DNA from: Mesostigma viride
Taxonomy: Eukaryota; Streptophyta; Mesostigmatophyceae; Mesostigmatales; Mesostigmataceae
Assembly: GCA_009746045.1 (NCBI GenBank)
Contig: RPFO01000065.1
Coordinates: 1,946,484 to 2,010,483, forward strand
DNA: 64,000 nt
Direction of reading: 5' to 3'
The translations under genes and the position numbers were made by a program. This document shows positions 61,326 to 64,000 of the stretch, one piece after another. The notes under the pieces are model-generated. The model was not told where the DNA came from. It worked only from the letters and a program-made list of their open reading frames with translations, and searched no databases. Each line of letters opens with the position of its first letter. Within the stretch, counting starts at the first letter, position 1.

Positions 61326-64000
61326 ATGGCGCTCGCCGCGCATGGCTCTTTGCTCAGCTGTCAGATATCGACGAACTCGTCATTGTCTTTCCGGTTGACT
61401 GGTAAGGAGGCTACCCCGGCGCAGGCTTCCAAGCGCGGACTCCGCGGCATCCTTGCCGGCTCGCCCGTTACAAATAGCGTAAATAGGCATTTAGCATGCC
61501 TAAGCCTATCGCGCGTGTCCGGGCGATCCCTCGCCCGCGGAACAGTTTGCAAGGCGGCTGCTCCTCCTCAGGATGCACCTCTATCCGTCAGTAAACCTGT
61601 TACTAAAATCAGCTTCGCCAAGGAAAACAATGCATCCCAGGGAGGGCCAAAGACCTCGTTCCCCCTCGCTGCAGTTATTGGTCAGGTGAGAAGCCGATCG
61701 AGACGGCTGCATGTTCTGGATTAGAGATCCTGATGACATCCTGGATAACCTTTGGGGCCTACAGTCGCTTATCCCGTCTCTTATCCCGTCTCCTAATCTA
61801 CTCTGAATAGCACTGCGCATCCCAAGCAAAATTTTCACCAAGATTCACAAATTGTCTCCCTGGATTGATCCCGGGTTAGCCTATGGCAGCGCTTTATTCA
61901 CATGGGCTACCAAGTGTCGTACATCGGAAATACGCGCTTGCGGCATGACAGGAATCTATCAAGACTGCGCTCTTGCTGGGAGCTATTGACCCCAAGGTTG
62001 GCGGCATCTGTATTTCTGGGCGGAGAGGGACGGCCAAGTCCGTCATGGCTCGTGGCATCCACGCCATCATGCCACCAATTGAGGTGGTCGAGGGGAGCAT
62101 CGCCAATGCTGACCCAAGCAACCCAGACGAGTAAGTGACTTAACGACACTGCGGCAGATACTGATATGCTGTTTAGTCACTTAAGACTATTTCTCGGGTG
62201 GCCAGTTCCTTCGCGGTGGCATGTATGGGGCTTCTCAGCGTCGATAGCTTTGCTCTTTGAACCTCACTTCCATGGATAACACGCACCTGATGGTCACGAG
62301 AAATGGTTATCTATAACAGTAGATGAAGGAGTGGATATGGCATGGTGGCTGTCGCCCGGCGTGACCAGCAGTGAACGCGCTTGACAGTTGCTTCTGTGCC
62401 GGCGCTCGGTGGTGATGCCTGTGGTTTTGTCCTATTGCCTGCTTTCCACCACCTTGATGGTAACATGGGCAGGACTTGTTGGGACTTAATTATTTTGCTT
62501 GCTGGCAATTATCTGGACAACAGACTTACTGTGCAGCCACATTTGGGACCGTGATGACCTCACTTTTCTGCTGGATATGTTGTCAGCTTAACGGCATGGT
62601 TGCAGATGCTGGCATCGTCTGGCACTGTTTGCTATTGCAATTTTTGGCTCCACTGATCTCTTGTTGGTGCTGGAAATAGACTTGGCTTATCGAGCGGCTG
62701 CCATGAGAGGCCCGCGTGCAACCAGTGAAGTTCAACTAAGTCTGTGCAAAAGCCCTGATTGTCCTCATACATGTCTCATCTCATCGTGTGCATGTGCACG
62801 CTACATCAACCCCGTTCAGGTGGGAGACAGGCCTGGAGGAAGCCGCCCCGCGCGACAGTGAGGGCAATGTGAAGACGCGTATCATGCAGTGCCCCTTCGT
62901 CCAGGTGAGTGGCGCGCCCACACGCAGATGGCTGGGTGCCCCAGCACTGTGCACGTTGCTGTGTCGGCACGTTTCCCACCCGCCTGCTTCCCATGGGATG
63001 CATGCGTGTGTGTGAGCATTTGTTTGCCCCGTCGTGTTTGCCATCACCATGGCCAGGCCTGCCCCATGTCCTGCGTTGGCAGCACGCATGTCAGGTTGTG
63101 GTGGAGCAAGGCCGCTGCACCTGCGTTGCACCTACACCACTAGTGTATCCTTACACCGATTGTTGCTCTTCCGCTTGGTTCCCGTTGTGGTTTGTCCGCC
63201 CATGCGAGTGCGATGGCTGACGGTCGGCCCGTCCCCTCTGGGCTCCCCCCCCGCTTTCTGTCGCAATGCCTACTTGCGTGCATGGCCGTGCATGCGCACG
63301 CGCTCTCGTCCACACACTCACACTCACAGTCACACGCACACGCACACGCACACGCACACGCACACGCACACGCACACGCACACGCACACGCACACGCACA
63401 CGCACACGCACACGCACTCGCACACGCACACGCACTCGCACTCGCACTCGCACTCGCACTCGCACTCGCACTCGCACTCGCACTCGCACTCGCACTCGCA
63501 CTCGCACTCGCACTCGCACTCGCACTCGCACTCGCACTCGCACTCGCACTCGCACTCGCACTCGCACTCGCACTCGCACTCGCACTCGCACTCGCACTCG
63601 CACTCGCACTCGCACTCGCACTCGCACTCGCACTCGCACTCGCACTCGCACTCCCACACCCACTCCCACTCCCACTCCCACACCCACACCCACACCCACA
63701 CCCACACCCACACCCACACCCACTCTCTCTCTCTCTCTCACACACACACAGATCCCGCTGGGCATCACGGAGGACCGTCTTCTGGGCAGTGTGGACGTGG
63801 AGGAGTCGATCAAGAAGGGCGAGACGGTGTTCCAGCCCGGCCTGCTGGCCAAGGCGCACCGCGGCATCCTATACGTGGATGAGGTCAACCTTCTGGACGA
63901 GGGCATCATCAACGTGCTGCTCAACGTGGTGTCCGAGGGGGTCAACATCATCGAGCGCGAGGGGCTGTCCATCCGCCACCCCTGCCGCCCGCTGCTTATC
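61326..64000 (+). CDS. CHLD: Magnesium-chelatase subunit D, 5' part (4 exons seen)
   Basis: Exons: 61326-61685, 61952-62130, 62820-62904, and 63752 to beyond the window. GT-AG borders keep the frame (phases 0, 2, 0). The 291 residues begin with a Ser/Ala/Arg-rich plastid transit peptide ([20 protein letters not shown]). The AAA+ domain follows: [25 protein letters not shown], a Walker-A-like [48 protein letters not shown], Walker [14 protein letters not shown], and [27 protein letters not shown] (not GDRGTGKS) and the SVDVEES context identify ChlD rather than ChlI. With ChlI and ChlH it inserts Mg into protoporphyrin IX in the stroma. The acidic linker and integrin-I domain lie outside the window. 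Confidence 0.93.
63331..63750. repeat. Hexanucleotide repeat in CHLD intron 3
   Basis: Successive blocks of (CACACG)n, (CACTCG)n, (CACTCC)n and (CACCCA)n, then (CT)n and (CA)n, end exactly at the acceptor CACACACAG|ATCCCG. All blocks keep six-base phase and differ by single substitutions. Long His/Ser/Thr or Val/Arg open frames here are artefacts. The tract supplies the pyrimidine-rich acceptor context. Confidence 0.95.

Noticed and set aside
63034-63972. Open frames of 240-280 codons (His/Ser/Thr, Val/Arg, Glu/Cys runs)
   Set aside because: Products of the CACTCG-type repeat in CHLD intron 3. The real coding sequence starts at 63752 in one frame only.

Overview
This is a eukaryotic nuclear window from a member of the green plant lineage. 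Two real host genes lie at the right end. One is a 3-exon chloroplast outer-envelope pore protein OEP24 on the minus strand. The other is the 5' part of CHLD, the magnesium-chelatase D subunit, on the plus strand; it has a transit-peptide-like N-terminus, GT-AG introns and runs off the window. Intron size, transposon load and element types (copia-like, piggyBac-like, possible tyrosine-recombinase-type and LINE-like) suggest a green alga, chlorophyte or early streptophyte. I cannot name the species.

The other ~58 kb is a repeat sea. Regions: 0.65-1.17 kb, 71-bp tandem repeat; 1.2-2.2 and 5.6-7.1 kb, decayed relatives of the copia-like element; 5.17 and 7.17 kb, two 72-bp exons each encoding one plant-type leucine-rich repeat (minus strand); 11.8-13.9 kb, a complete ORF1-only LINE-like retroposon with a 12-bp target duplication, beside an inverted partial copy (13.9-14.6 kb); 15.3-21.2 kb, a Ty1/copia-type element (gag zinc knuckles, integrase, RT-RNase H) broken into several frames; 21.2-22.8 kb, huge simple repeats; 23.05-28.88 and 29.00-34.82 kb, a near-identical direct duplication on either side of an assembly gap; 31.27-39.87 kb, a piggyBac-type TTAA element carrying nested insertions; 41.2-43.0 kb, a second ORF1-only copy; 43.4-46.5 kb, a hAT transposase gene split by a tandem-repeat insertion; 46.8-49.06 kb, the 3' half of a LINE (minus); 49.8-52.0 kb, a 400-bp repeat element with a nested RT element; 53.6-54.2 kb, another ORF1 fragment; 54.3-55.8 kb, a broken zinc-finger reading frame; 55.8-58.25 kb, a second, inverted copy of the piggyBac-type element.

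The most informative structure is the comparison of the two piggyBac-type copies. The 55.8-58.25 kb copy keeps the empty target sites of two insertions found in the 31.3-39.9 kb copy. Those insertions belong to two diverged families that share one architecture, A-s-B-A-C-B, with ATT at both ends. Read on the minus strand this is the split-direct-repeat layout known from PAT/Ngaro/TOC-type tyrosine-recombinase retroelements, but no recombinase or RT is visible in them.

A second thread is a 3'-terminal RNA hairpin (CAAC loop, bulged stem, then an AATT-type tail) that recurs at several loci with compensatory changes. It terminates the complete ORF1-only retroposon and may mark a shared 3' recognition signal for a LINE reverse transcriptase acting in trans.
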